Program-made: the position numbers and the translations under genes
The notes under the pieces: generated by a model
The model's database searches: none
What the model saw: the letters and a program-made list of their open reading frames with translations, nothing else
Told to the model about the DNA's origin: nothing
In this document: one piece after another, positions 1-8,600 of the stretch
Layout: each line of letters starts with the position of its first letter
Position numbering within the stretch: position 1 is the first letter of the stretch
Assembly (NCBI GenBank): GCA_947177025.1
Contig: CAMWSQ010000006.1
Location: 1 to 32,268, forward strand
Reading direction: 5' to 3'
DNA length: 32,268 bases
Source: an uncultured Mollicutes bacterium
GTDB lineage: Bacteria; Bacillota_I; Bacilli_A; Acholeplasmatales; Anaeroplasmataceae

Positions 1-111
1 GCATATACTAATATTGGTGATAGCATGGAAGAAAAAATCATTTTGGGATTAGTACTTTTTATTTTACTTTATGCCATCTTGAAGCTTCCAAGCCAAAGTA
101 AAAAAAACTAA
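1..111 (+). CDS. C-terminal fragment of a membrane-associated protein (5' end outside the window)
   Basis: Frame 1 is open from base 1 to TAA at 109-111: AYTNIGDSMEEKIILGLVLFILLYAILKLPSQSKKN*, with one hydrophobic helix near the C-terminus. Confidence 0.55.
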   Translation, partial: AYTNIGDSMEEKIILGLVLFILLYAILKLPSQSKKN

Positions 112-130
112 CTTGTTTTTTTCATATGAA

Positions 131-163
131 AAGCTTGCCGATTGGCAAGCTCCTTTTATTTTA
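131..163. terminator. Rho-independent terminator between convergent genes
   Basis: GCTTGCC-GATT-GGCAAGC inverted repeat followed by TCCTTTTATTTT; lies between convergent ORFs. Confidence 0.75.
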
Positions 164-698
164 CTAATATTTCTTTAAAAATGTAAGATGCAAGACTAGA
201 ATATTGAATAGAACCAGATTCCATAAATTTCTTTGTCTGACTACTTTCTGTAAAGGATGTATCAACATCTACTCTTGAAGCGCTTGGTGCCTTAGTAAAA
301 ATCATTACTACAGGAGCACCATCCTTTGATGGATCATGCATATTGATTGCTTCTCTAACTTCAGTACGCTTAGTGCTTGATGTATACTCTGCTGAATTTA
401 AATAATAAATAACAGCATCTGTATTTCCTAAATATTCAGCCTGAGCCTGTAGCTTAGTTACAAGCTGTACACATCCCGTGTTAGAGCTTGTTCCATATAA
501 TAAAACGAATGTGTCTCCGTTTTCCTTCTTTTGTTTTGCTTCCTCTAAGGTAATTACTTCAAAAATATGATCCTTTTCAATGTCAGCTCCTGCCTTATGA
601 AAATCATCATAAAAGCTATATCCTGAACAGCTAGCCATAAATAATAATAGCAAGCATGCTATAGATGTTATACAAATTGCTTTAACAAACTTTTTCAT
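156..698 (-). CDS. Lipoprotein with thioredoxin-like fold (atypical active site)
   Basis: Signal peptide with lipobox LLLFMASC; 'TFVLLYGTSSNTGCVQLVTKLQ...YYLNSAEY' resembles a thioredoxin-like core without CxxC. Confidence 0.55.
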   Translation of the reverse strand: MKKFVKAICITSIACLLLLFMASCSGYSFYDDFHKAGADIEKDHIFEVITLEEAKQKKENGDTFVLLYGTSSNTGCVQLVTKLQAQAEYLGNTDAVIYYLNSAEYTSSTKRTEVREAINMHDPSKDGAPVVMIFTKAPSASRVDVDTSFTESSQTKKFMESGSIQYSSLASYIFKEILVK

Positions 699-779
699 TG
701 TAAGCCTCCTAAAAATAATACTCTAAAAAGTATTATATCTTAAATTGTACATTTTATCAATGTTTTTTGTGGTTTAACC

Positions 780-2753
780 TTATAATTTTTCGTTTTTTTC
801 ATATTCCAAAGGGAGTAAAAACTCGCCTCGATAATTTGAAAACCCATCATCTGTATATTTTATATACTTCTTCGTAGGATAAATCTGACTGGCTTTGTAA
901 ATCCACATCATCTTTTCATCAAAGCATAAAATCTCATCTATTCCATCCTGATCAATATCGTAAACTTCAACAGATGTCATAGGATGCCCATCCTGTGGAA
1001 ATTGAACAACACAATCTAAATCTCCATCAATGAGACCTCCCTCTAAGCTAGCGTTCAGCAAGGATAAGATGTGTTTCCCATCATAATTCACTGGAGTAAT
1101 AACATTCCCATTAAATGGAACTTCTTTTTGCTTTAATAAATTTCCTTCTGCATCATAAATACAAAGAATTCCATCACTTCCCCAAAAGGCAGTAGCCATA
1201 ATTTGCAGTCCTTCTAGTTCTTCTTTATATTTGGCAACACTAATTCTTTGAGCGTGACCAATTTCATTATGCTTATAAATGCTTCCATCTAAATTGATGA
1301 TATTCATCCCTTCGTTTCCTGAAGCTAATATCAACTGCTTAGGAGCATTTTTCTTTAATCTTGTATAAATGATTTCATCTGTGTGATCTGAATTCATAGG
1401 CAAGGAGAAAACAATTGTTCCCTCGTGATCAACCAAATCATAGCCGACAAACATTTCATCCTTTCCATCTCCATCAAAATCAGCGATATATGGGAAATGT
1501 CCTGTATTTTTATGATGATATCTCCAAAGAAACTTAAATGTATGAGAATAAGCCCAAACATTTTGATATCTGTCCTTAATTATAAAATTACCCTTATAGC
1601 CTAAACCTTCAAAATCAGCTACCCGAATGGCATCTACATTTAGACGATGATATGGTTCATTCAAAACTAGGGGATCTCCTTCTATAATTGGAGTAGGCAT
1701 TTCATAAAGAATCCTTCCAGTTAATAAATCACAAATAATGATCATAAAATCCATGGAATAAATAACTTCATATTTGCCATCCCCATTTATATCAGCAATT
1801 TGGAAAGGTAAATCACAGGATATCAAAGTATTGTCCCTAGAAGGATTTGCCTCCCCCTTTTGCCATAAAACATTCCCATCATAATCAAAACAGGTCAAAC
1901 AGGAAAGTCTTGCGAAAGAATCACGAATCATTCTCTTCTGATGCTGAGCAATTAAGAAAATTGGTTTTCCATCAACCATTCGAATACGAAGCTGTCTTCC
2001 ACTTCCAAAATCTCCTAATGAGATTTTATGTATGCATTTTAGGATTGGATACTCCTTTTGTTTTTGTTTTAAAGCTACTTCCTTTTGTTGAGCAAACTGA
2101 AGATGCTTTGCATAGTTTTCCTCTGTCATTTCTGTCTTTATTTCACTATAGCGACATGCTGCCTTAGCAACCAATGCCACCTTACATCCAGAAATGAAAG
2201 GAATCTCTAAATTAAACCATAATACATCATCTATAAAAATTTGTGTTGTATTAGAAACTTTAATTTTAAAATGATATGTTTTTAAATCATCCAAAACAAA
2301 TTTCTTTTTTTCGTAAATTGTGAAGGTTTCCTCGTTTCGATGATACACTACTATTTCATCTGCTTTAATACCAACAAAATCATACACACGAGAGGTCAAA
2401 TAATTCCAGGCTAGACCACAATAGTTCTTTACCTCGAATACTCTTAAATCAAATTCAATGACATATTCTGAAAAGAACTCTTGTCTATGAACCAAACAAC
2501 AAAATACGTTTGTAAAGGCTCCCTTGGTTTGATCTCCACGATTTTGTTCCATATATCGTTTTTTCCCATCAGATGTAACTAGCCAAGATCCGTCTAAGCT
2601 TCTCCATTGATGTAAACAGATAGGGTCATACCAATTACCATAGATTCCAGGTTGTTTGATGTAATGATATTCTCCTAAGGCTGTATGACCTCGGTCATAA
2701 GGAAATTCATTTAATTCTAAATCTTGAAAGGTTTCGTAAAAAATAGTTTTCAC
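780..2753 (-). CDS. FG-GAP/VCBS-repeat beta-propeller protein with N-terminal lectin-like domain, no signal peptide
   Basis: DxDGDGxxE-type motifs (DINGDGKYEVIY, IADFDGDGKDEMFVG, VYDIDQDGIDEILCF). GTG start in a GTGA overlap with the upstream HAD gene; GGAGG RBS. Confidence 0.65.
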   Translation of the reverse strand: MKTIFYETFQDLELNEFPYDRGHTALGEYHYIKQPGIYGNWYDPICLHQWRSLDGSWLVTSDGKKRYMEQNRGDQTKGAFTNVFCCLVHRQEFFSEYVIEFDLRVFEVKNYCGLAWNYLTSRVYDFVGIKADEIVVYHRNEETFTIYEKKKFVLDDLKTYHFKIKVSNTTQIFIDDVLWFNLEIPFISGCKVALVAKAACRYSEIKTEMTEENYAKHLQFAQQKEVALKQKQKEYPILKCIHKISLGDFGSGRQLRIRMVDGKPIFLIAQHQKRMIRDSFARLSCLTCFDYDGNVLWQKGEANPSRDNTLISCDLPFQIADINGDGKYEVIYSMDFMIIICDLLTGRILYEMPTPIIEGDPLVLNEPYHRLNVDAIRVADFEGLGYKGNFIIKDRYQNVWAYSHTFKFLWRYHHKNTGHFPYIADFDGDGKDEMFVGYDLVDHEGTIVFSLPMNSDHTDEIIYTRLKKNAPKQLILASGNEGMNIINLDGSIYKHNEIGHAQRISVAKYKEELEGLQIMATAFWGSDGILCIYDAEGNLLKQKEVPFNGNVITPVNYDGKHILSLLNASLEGGLIDGDLDCVVQFPQDGHPMTSVEVYDIDQDGIDEILCFDEKMMWIYKASQIYPTKKYIKYTDDGFSNYRGEFLLPLEYEKNEKL

Positions 2754-3394
2754 TTGACATCCTCCAAACCATCAATTAAAGCAGATATATCGGAAAGGAT
2801 GGGTACTCCACCCTTAGATAATACTTCTACAGACTGATGCCCACAGGATACAAGCATACAGCTTGCCTGCATTGCTTTTGCAACCTCCAAATCATGAAGT
2901 GTATCTCCAACAAATAAAACCTCATTTCCTTGAATTCCATTAGCTTTCATATAGTTTAATGCAATCTGTACTTTGGATTCTGCATGGATATTATCAATTC
3001 CCAAAATGGCATCAAAGAAGGTATCTATTTTATAGCTTTGACATTGTTCTAATAAATTGTTTTTCTCACTAGCGGATAAAATTACTAAATGATATCCCTT
3101 TTCCTTAAGCTTTTGAAAGGTTTCAACGCATTTCGGAAATAAACCGCATTGTAAAGAAAGTGGCTGATATTTAGCAATAAACCAATCCGCTAAATCCTCA
3201 AAAGAATCTAAGGTAAAATCAATTCCAGCAAGCTCATAATACTTCTTTACAGGGAAAGTAAAGATGTTTTTATATCGCTCCTTTGTAACCTCTGGCTTAT
3301 TTTGTTTTCTTAATATTTCATTCAATAATTCAATACATAAATCAATATCATCTATAATTGTTCCATTGAAATCTAAAAAAATATACTTTTTCAT
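2750..3394 (-). CDS. HAD-superfamily hydrolase (phosphoglycolate phosphatase-like)
   Basis: Motif I FLDFNGTIIDD, motif II VILSASE, motif IV VGDTLHDLEVAKA. Confidence 0.85.
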   Translation of the reverse strand: MKKYIFLDFNGTIIDDIDLCIELLNEILRKQNKPEVTKERYKNIFTFPVKKYYELAGIDFTLDSFEDLADWFIAKYQPLSLQCGLFPKCVETFQKLKEKGYHLVILSASEKNNLLEQCQSYKIDTFFDAILGIDNIHAESKVQIALNYMKANGIQGNEVLFVGDTLHDLEVAKAMQASCMLVSCGHQSVEVLSKGGVPILSDISALIDGLEDVK

Positions 3395-4329
3395 ATGGCT
3401 TCTCCTAATATTCGTTTTGCTTCCAATTCAATTTCTTCCTTTAGCCAAAGTGGCTCTAATACTTTAACCTTGCTGCCAAAGCCTAAAACAAAGCTTCGAA
3501 TCATTTGCTTATTCTGCATACTGCATTCTAGGATTGTAATAGAATCACTCACTCGAGTAATCTTTTGATTTTTTCCATATATCCTTTCTGAGATTGCAGT
3601 ATATAAATCCTTGCACTCTAGCTTAATATCATAATATTCTCCATTCTGTTTCATTCCATATTGGTCAATATAGTCTGAGCTTTGATATGTTTTTAATTTT
3701 GTAAAGCCTTGTGATAAAATACGAATGCTTTGAATTCGATTCAGTTTGAAATATCCAAAATCATTTACTGTCTCATTCCATGCAAGACATATCCAAGAGC
3801 CATTAAACACAAACACTTGATAAGGATGAAGAATATGAACACTTTCTTTATTTCTTGTAGAAAGATATGTGATTTGACATTTCTTTTTTGTAGTCATAGC
3901 TTCTGTAAAAATAGAATATCGCTTTAACAACTCTTCTTTAGGCATAGAAAGTGGATAGCGGTCTATAATCTTTACATCCGTGCTAAAGGACTCAATATTT
4001 GAACTCAACACCTTAGAAATTGCTTTAACATAGTTTTTATATTCTAAAAAATCTGCTTGATTTTCTAAAAATGCACAGCTTGATTTTAACACATCTGCTT
4101 CCTTTTGGGTAAGCTTCACTGTTGGAAGAATACTGTCCTTATTTAAGTGGTATCCCCCATAAACACCTCTTACAGATTCTATGTCATACCCACAATCCTG
4201 CAGAGTTTTAATATATTCAATTATATTTCTTGGATTGATTTCAAGCATTTCTGCCAATTCATTTTTGCTCATAATATTTTTAGCAGATAATAATTGGAGA
4301 ATCTCAATACAAAGCATTGTTTTATTCAT
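3391..4329 (-). CDS. HTH / WYL-domain transcriptional regulator (YafY-like)
   Basis: N-terminal HTH (LLSAKNIMSKNELAEMLEINPRNIIEYIKTL), DIESVRGVYGGYHL, WYL-like middle. Start set at internal ATG (4329) behind GAAGGTGG rather than the ORF-track start at 4374. ATGA overlap with the HAD gene. Confidence 0.85.
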   Translation of the reverse strand: MNKTMLCIEILQLLSAKNIMSKNELAEMLEINPRNIIEYIKTLQDCGYDIESVRGVYGGYHLNKDSILPTVKLTQKEADVLKSSCAFLENQADFLEYKNYVKAISKVLSSNIESFSTDVKIIDRYPLSMPKEELLKRYSIFTEAMTTKKKCQITYLSTRNKESVHILHPYQVFVFNGSWICLAWNETVNDFGYFKLNRIQSIRILSQGFTKLKTYQSSDYIDQYGMKQNGEYYDIKLECKDLYTAISERIYGKNQKITRVSDSITILECSMQNKQMIRSFVLGFGSKVKVLEPLWLKEEIELEAKRILGEAI

Positions 4330-4392
4330 AATACCACCTTCTATCATTTTAACAAAAAAAGTCATTTTATTCAATTTTTTTGCAAGAAAAAA

Positions 4393-4415
4393 ATAGAACC
4401 GAAGTTCTATTTTTG
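4393..4415 (-). terminator. Rho-independent terminator overlapping the galU stop codon
   Basis: ATAGAAC-CGAA-GTTCTAT stem flanked by A/T runs; the galU TAG is in the stem. Confidence 0.65.
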
Positions 4416-5279
4416 ATGTTTATTTAAGATTTCTTGCATATCCTCTTTTAAATCTGAGCGATTTAAAGCAAAATCGATGGTAGCATCTAAAAAGCCTTTC
4501 TTAGATCCAATATCATATCTTCTTCCATCAATTGCCAAAGAATATACCTTTTCCTTTGACATCATTCTTAGAATAGAGTCTGTCAACTGAATTTCTCCAC
4601 CTGCACCTCTTGTTTGAGTTTTTAGAAAATCAAAGATTGCAGGAGTTAAAACGTAACGACCACCAATAGCTAAATTAGATGGAGCATCTTCTCTCTTTGG
4701 TTTTTCCACAACACTTTCTAATTCTACTAAAGCTTCATTAGAACTAGTGCGTGGTTTACATATTCCATATTTGCTGACATCCTCATCAGGTACGACTAAT
4801 GTTCCTAATATAGATGAGCCTGTTTGATCGTAAGCATTGATTAATTGTTTTGTAGCTGGTTCAACTCTGCCAACATAAACATCATCCCCTAAGAGTAAAG
4901 CAAAAGGCTCATTGTTAGCAAATTTTTCTGCACAAAGCACAGCATGTCCTAATCCAAGTTGTTCTTCCTGATATGTGAATTCAACATGGATTTGTTTTGG
5001 TAATGCTTCAATTATTTCTAATTCCTTTGTCTTGTTCTTTGACTTCAAAAAGTCTTCCAAAACAACATTATGGCCAAAATGAGTACGAATGCATTCCTTT
5101 TCAGAATTAATAATAATTAAAACCTCTTCAATACCACTCTCTATAGCCTCACGAACAATATATTCAATTGTAGGGATATCTACTAAAGGGAGCATTTCCT
5201 TTGGGACAGCCTTTGTAAAGGGTAAAAAGCGTGTTCCAAAACCAGCAGCAGGTATAACTGCCTTTCTAATTTTCTTCAT
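4407..5279 (-). CDS. galU: UTP-glucose-1-phosphate uridylyltransferase
   Basis: KAVIPAAGFGTRFLPFTKAVPKEMLPLVDIPTIEYIV and LGLGHAVLCAE signature motifs. Confidence 0.95.
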   Translation of the reverse strand: MKKIRKAVIPAAGFGTRFLPFTKAVPKEMLPLVDIPTIEYIVREAIESGIEEVLIIINSEKECIRTHFGHNVVLEDFLKSKNKTKELEIIEALPKQIHVEFTYQEEQLGLGHAVLCAEKFANNEPFALLLGDDVYVGRVEPATKQLINAYDQTGSSILGTLVVPDEDVSKYGICKPRTSSNEALVELESVVEKPKREDAPSNLAIGGRYVLTPAIFDFLKTQTRGAGGEIQLTDSILRMMSKEKVYSLAIDGRRYDIGSKKGFLDATIDFALNRSDLKEDMQEILNKHQK

Positions 5280-6744
5280 TTTTTGTCTCCTTTGGTTCTA
5301 CTGTTTTTTTCTTAGTAGTACTTGTAGTCTTTTTTGTTGAATTCTTAGATGAAGTTTTTTTCGTTGTGGTTGATTTCTTCGCAGGAGCTTTCTTTGGCTC
5401 TTCTGCTGGTTTTTCCTTAACCTCAGCAGCAACCTCTTCAACTACAGCTTCTTGAACTGATTCAGTAGGAGTAGCTTGTTCTTCTAAAACTTCAACTGGG
5501 GTTTCTTCTACAGGTTCTGGTTGTACTTCTGGTTCTAGTTCATTTGATTCAAGAGGTTTTTCAGGTTCTACTGGTTCAGACTCAGAAGCAACCAAAACTT
5601 CTCCAGCAGTAACTGTTTCTAGAGTCTCATCTGCAACTGTATCTGGTTTTACTTCTGTCTCTATTTTATTAGAAACTGGTCTTGCAGTCTTACTTTTAGA
5701 TCTTTCAACCATCTTTCCATTGACCATAACTCCAGAACTCTTAGAATAATCTTTATAGGTTTCTCTTGAGAAAATTCTTTTAATTAAGCTAAAGTGGAAT
5801 AGTAAAATATAGAATAATGCTATAACTAAAGCATATAGAGCTAACATACCAATCGTTTGCCAAATAATTTTTCCTGGAGATAAATAAGAATCATCATAAC
5901 GGAAGGTATATCCTGTTTGTTCCTTATTCTTTTCAAACTCTTCCATCCATGGTTCATAAAACTCTTCAAAAGTATCTTCTGCTTCTTGAATTTTCTTTTT
6001 ATCTTTTCCAGCAGCTAAGTAAGCATCTAAATATGTATTATAATTTTCAAATAAAGGCTTTACATCTTCAAAGAATTTTTGAGAAAAATCTAAAGGTACA
6101 TTTGTAGAATACTGAACTTTTCCATCAGCATCCTTCATTTCTAATTTTGTAATATCACCATTAATTTCCTTTTTTATTTGTTCCAGCATTGTTTCTGTAA
6201 GCGTAATACGCATAAAATTCCAAGCCGAATTTGTGCTTGTAACATCTCTTGAAGCATTTAACAAAGCTTCTTCTTTTGTCAAAGGCAATGAAACATAGCT
6301 TTGTGAATTCATTTTTTCATTTACAATAAAATAATATTCATAGGAATTTCCATTCTCACCAGAAAAAGAAATGCTTGTTTGATTATAGCTAGTGGAACCA
6401 GCATTTACATTACTTATAGAAAACTTTGTATTAAAAATATACAAATAATAGGCTCTCTCATAACGTAAAAATCTAGAAGTATTATCTTCTCCTCCATAAG
6501 ATACATCTGTTTGTGATGTTGCTGGATATAAAACGATGTCTAATTTTTCTTCATTATTTTCTATAATGGATGTTGTGTCAAAACAGCCTTCCCAAACCAT
6601 TGGCACTTTATAATATTCTTCTTTTTCAATCGCACTTTTAACTATACCCTCTAAATGATTCATTTGGTTAGAACTATATCCAATGACATATATTAATATG
6701 GCAAAAACAATAGCTATACCAAAATATAAAACCTTTTTCCACAT
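5266..6744 (-). CDS. Two-TM membrane protein with acidic linker and lysine-rich histone-H1-like C-terminal tail
   Basis: TM1 near the N-terminus (VLYFGIAIVFAILIYVIGY), TM2 (TIGMLALYALVIALFYILLFHF), E/P/V-rich linker, tail KKAPAKKSTTTKKTSSKNSTKKTTSTTKKKT. Confidence 0.7.
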   Translation of the reverse strand: MWKKVLYFGIAIVFAILIYVIGYSSNQMNHLEGIVKSAIEKEEYYKVPMVWEGCFDTTSIIENNEEKLDIVLYPATSQTDVSYGGEDNTSRFLRYERAYYLYIFNTKFSISNVNAGSTSYNQTSISFSGENGNSYEYYFIVNEKMNSQSYVSLPLTKEEALLNASRDVTSTNSAWNFMRITLTETMLEQIKKEINGDITKLEMKDADGKVQYSTNVPLDFSQKFFEDVKPLFENYNTYLDAYLAAGKDKKKIQEAEDTFEEFYEPWMEEFEKNKEQTGYTFRYDDSYLSPGKIIWQTIGMLALYALVIALFYILLFHFSLIKRIFSRETYKDYSKSSGVMVNGKMVERSKSKTARPVSNKIETEVKPDTVADETLETVTAGEVLVASESEPVEPEKPLESNELEPEVQPEPVEETPVEVLEEQATPTESVQEAVVEEVAAEVKEKPAEEPKKAPAKKSTTTKKTSSKNSTKKTTSTTKKKTVEPKETKNEEN

Positions 6745-6810
6745 AATTTCTATATTCCTTTCATATATATACTATTTTACCTTTTTTTAGAAAAAAATCA
6801 ACTATAAGAC

Positions 6811-6838
6811 TTTACAAATCAAATAAAATAAGTATAAT
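6811..6838 (+). promoter_or_regulatory. Putative sigma-A promoter for tRNA-His
   Basis: TTTACA (6811-6816), 16-nt spacer, TATAAT (6833-6838), about 30 nt upstream of the tRNA. Confidence 0.65.
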
Positions 6839-6869
6839 AATAATTGCACGTTTTCAAACGGCTATATAT

Positions 6870-6946
6870 GGCGCACATGGTGAAGTGGTTAACACAGCGG
6901 ATTGTGGCTCCGCCACGCGCAGGTTCGATCCCTGTTGTGCGCCCCA
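6870..6946 (+). tRNA. tRNA-His (GTG)
   Basis: Acceptor GCGCACA/TGTGCGC, anticodon arm GCGGA-TTGTGGC-TCCGC, T arm GCAGG-TTCGATC-CCTGT, G-1 opposite C73 (typical of tRNA-His), encoded CCA at 6944-6946. Confidence 0.97.
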
Positions 6947-6960
6947 AAACTAAAACGATA

Positions 6961-6990
6961 GGTCTAGGAAAATCCCTAGACCTTTTATTA
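6961..6990. terminator. Rho-independent terminator after tRNA-His
   Basis: GGTCTAGG-AAAATC-CCTAGACC then TTTTATTATTTT. Confidence 0.85.
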
Positions 6991-6999
6991 TTTTACTTA

Positions 7000-7401
7000 T
7001 TATCTCTGAAATGGTCGATTAAATGATCCTATTTCAATTAAATTTCCTTCTGGGTCTCCTATATAACAGGTTCTTTGTCCCCATGGTTCTGTAGTAGGGG
7101 GTAGAACGGGAACTGCGCCTTTTGAAACCACTTCTTTAAAGCAAGAATCTACTTCTTCATATGTATCTACATATAAGGCAATTTCAAAATGACCATTGAA
7201 GCCTTTCACATAATTATATTTTTTATCCGTCATTTTCTCGAAATTTTCTCGACCATAAAGCATAAATAATGTTCCATCTTTAATCAAATAAACATTAACA
7301 GCATCCTCTGATTCTTTAATTTCAAATCCTAAAACATCTCTATAAAACTTTATCATTTTAGGCATATCTTCTACAAATAAACCAAAACCATCTAATCTCA
7401 T
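7000..7401 (-). CDS. VOC-superfamily (glyoxalase/bleomycin-resistance-like) protein
   Basis: GLFVEDMPKMIKFYRDVLGFEIKES ... CYIGDPEGNLIEIGSF. Confidence 0.85.
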   Translation of the reverse strand: MRLDGFGLFVEDMPKMIKFYRDVLGFEIKESEDAVNVYLIKDGTLFMLYGRENFEKMTDKKYNYVKGFNGHFEIALYVDTYEEVDSCFKEVVSKGAVPVLPPTTEPWGQRTCYIGDPEGNLIEIGSFNRPFQR

Positions 7402-7506
7402 AAATCTTTAACCTTCCATTTTTCTTTCTAATAATTTTATCATAATACTGATGATTTGACAAATATTAAAATTCTAAAATAAACACTAGAATCATATATT
7501 AAATCG

Positions 7507-7515
7507 TGCTATAAT
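7507..7515 (+). promoter_or_regulatory. Putative extended -10 promoter
   Basis: TGCTATAAT (TGn-TATAAT) upstream of the leader ORF; no strong -35 at ideal spacing. Confidence 0.55.
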
Positions 7516-7544
7516 AGTGAAGTATAAAGAAAGTTGGAATATTG

Positions 7545-7610
7545 ATGAAAAAGACATTAAAATCACTACTACAACTGAATATAACAACATCGGCCTCTCA
7601 CCTCATGTGA
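7545..7610 (+). CDS. Putative 21-aa leader peptide MKKTLKSLLQLNITTSASHLM*
   Basis: ATG 7545-7547 to TGA 7608-7610; the last codons run through the 5' arm, loop and start of the 3' arm of the hairpin at 7592-7616. Confidence 0.45.
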   Translation: MKKTLKSLLQLNITTSASHLM

Positions 7611-7626
7611 GAGGCCTTATTTTTTT
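7592..7626 (+). terminator. Terminator/attenuator hairpin in the leader of the RhuM-like gene
   Basis: Perfect 10-bp stem GGCCTCTCAC-CTCAT-GTGAGAGGCC followed by TTATTTTTTT, upstream of the RBS and ATG of the 7650 ORF. Confidence 0.8.
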
Positions 7627-7649
7627 GAGAAAAACAGGAGGAATCAAAA

Positions 7650-8528
7650 ATGAATAATCAAAAAAACATTTATGAATTAATCAAATTTGAGGATGGTGAA
7701 TTCTCACTAGATGTTAATGTAAGCCCTAATGAAGATACTGTTTGGTTAACTCAAGCAGAAATAGCGTTATTATTCCAAAAGGATAGAAAAACCATTACTA
7801 CTCACATACGCAACATACTTACATCTTATGAATTGGATGTCAACTCAGTATGCTCGTTTTTTAAGCATACTGCCTCTGATGGTAAAACTTATAATGTGAA
7901 ATATTACAATCTTGATATGATAATTTCAGTAGGATATCGTGTCAATTCAAAAAGAGGTATCCTCTTTCGTAAATGGGCTACCTCTATCTTAAAACAATAT
8001 ATGTTGAATGGTTACTCAATAAATGATAAGCGCTGTTTAGAGTGTAAAGAAAACCTTATCAGTTTGAATAATAAAGTAGATTATTTGATGAATGATAATC
8101 ATTCTACACATCAAAGATTAGATTCATTAGAACAGCCTAATACTTTGTTATCTGATAAACTATTCTATGAAGGAGATATCTTTGATGCATATTCTTATAT
8201 TAAACAATTGTTCACTTCTGCCAAGTCATCAATTACTCTTATTGATGGATATGTTGATTTATCTGTTTTAGATATGCTCGTGGGCATTTCTCTACCAATT
8301 ATTATCTATACTTATCCATCTTCTACATTAACCAATCAAGATATAGAAAAGTTTTCTATCCATCATAATCTTACAGTTGTTAAAACAAATAAGATACATG
8401 ACAGATTCATTATTATAGATGATTCTATCTATTTATGTGGTTCTTCTATTAAGGATGTAGGTAAAAAGAGATTTGTTCTGACTAGGCTTGAATTCATATC
8501 TAAAGATGATTTATTAAAAAAATATTAA
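7650..8528 (+). CDS. RhuM-family (virulence RhuM-like) protein with PLD-like C-terminal domain
   Basis: N-terminal WLTQAEIALLFQKDRKTITTHIRNIL ... YNLDMIISVGYRVNSKRGILFRKWATSILKQYMLNGYSIN is characteristic of RhuM; C-terminal ITLIDGYVDLSVLDML ... HDRFIIIDDSIYLCGSSIKDVGKK is PLD-like. RBS AGGAGG. Confidence 0.85.
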   Translation: MNNQKNIYELIKFEDGEFSLDVNVSPNEDTVWLTQAEIALLFQKDRKTITTHIRNILTSYELDVNSVCSFFKHTASDGKTYNVKYYNLDMIISVGYRVNSKRGILFRKWATSILKQYMLNGYSINDKRCLECKENLISLNNKVDYLMNDNHSTHQRLDSLEQPNTLLSDKLFYEGDIFDAYSYIKQLFTSAKSSITLIDGYVDLSVLDMLVGISLPIIIYTYPSSTLTNQDIEKFSIHHNLTVVKTNKIHDRFIIIDDSIYLCGSSIKDVGKKRFVLTRLEFISKDDLLKKY

Positions 8529-8600
8529 AATTTGTTTGCAAAACATTGAAATAATTCTTCACAGAAAAAGGTATATTACGCTAGTATAATTCTGTTTATA

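Noticed and set aside
1847-2167. Plus-strand ORF antisense to the FG-GAP gene, and similar antisense ORFs (3264, 3730, 4181, 5089, 11580, 13717, 16146, 17352, 20245, 22931, 23043, 23705, 24975, 25620, 26469)
   Set aside because: Each lies wholly or largely opposite a well-supported gene and shows no recognisable family; typical spurious antisense frames.
6844-7026. 60-aa plus-strand ORF
   Set aside because: Covers the tRNA-His gene and its terminator; coding is not credible.
7456-7515. TTGACA at 7456 as -35 for TATAAT at 7510
   Set aside because: Spacing of 48 nt is far too long; the extended -10 (TGCTATAAT) alone is a better explanation.
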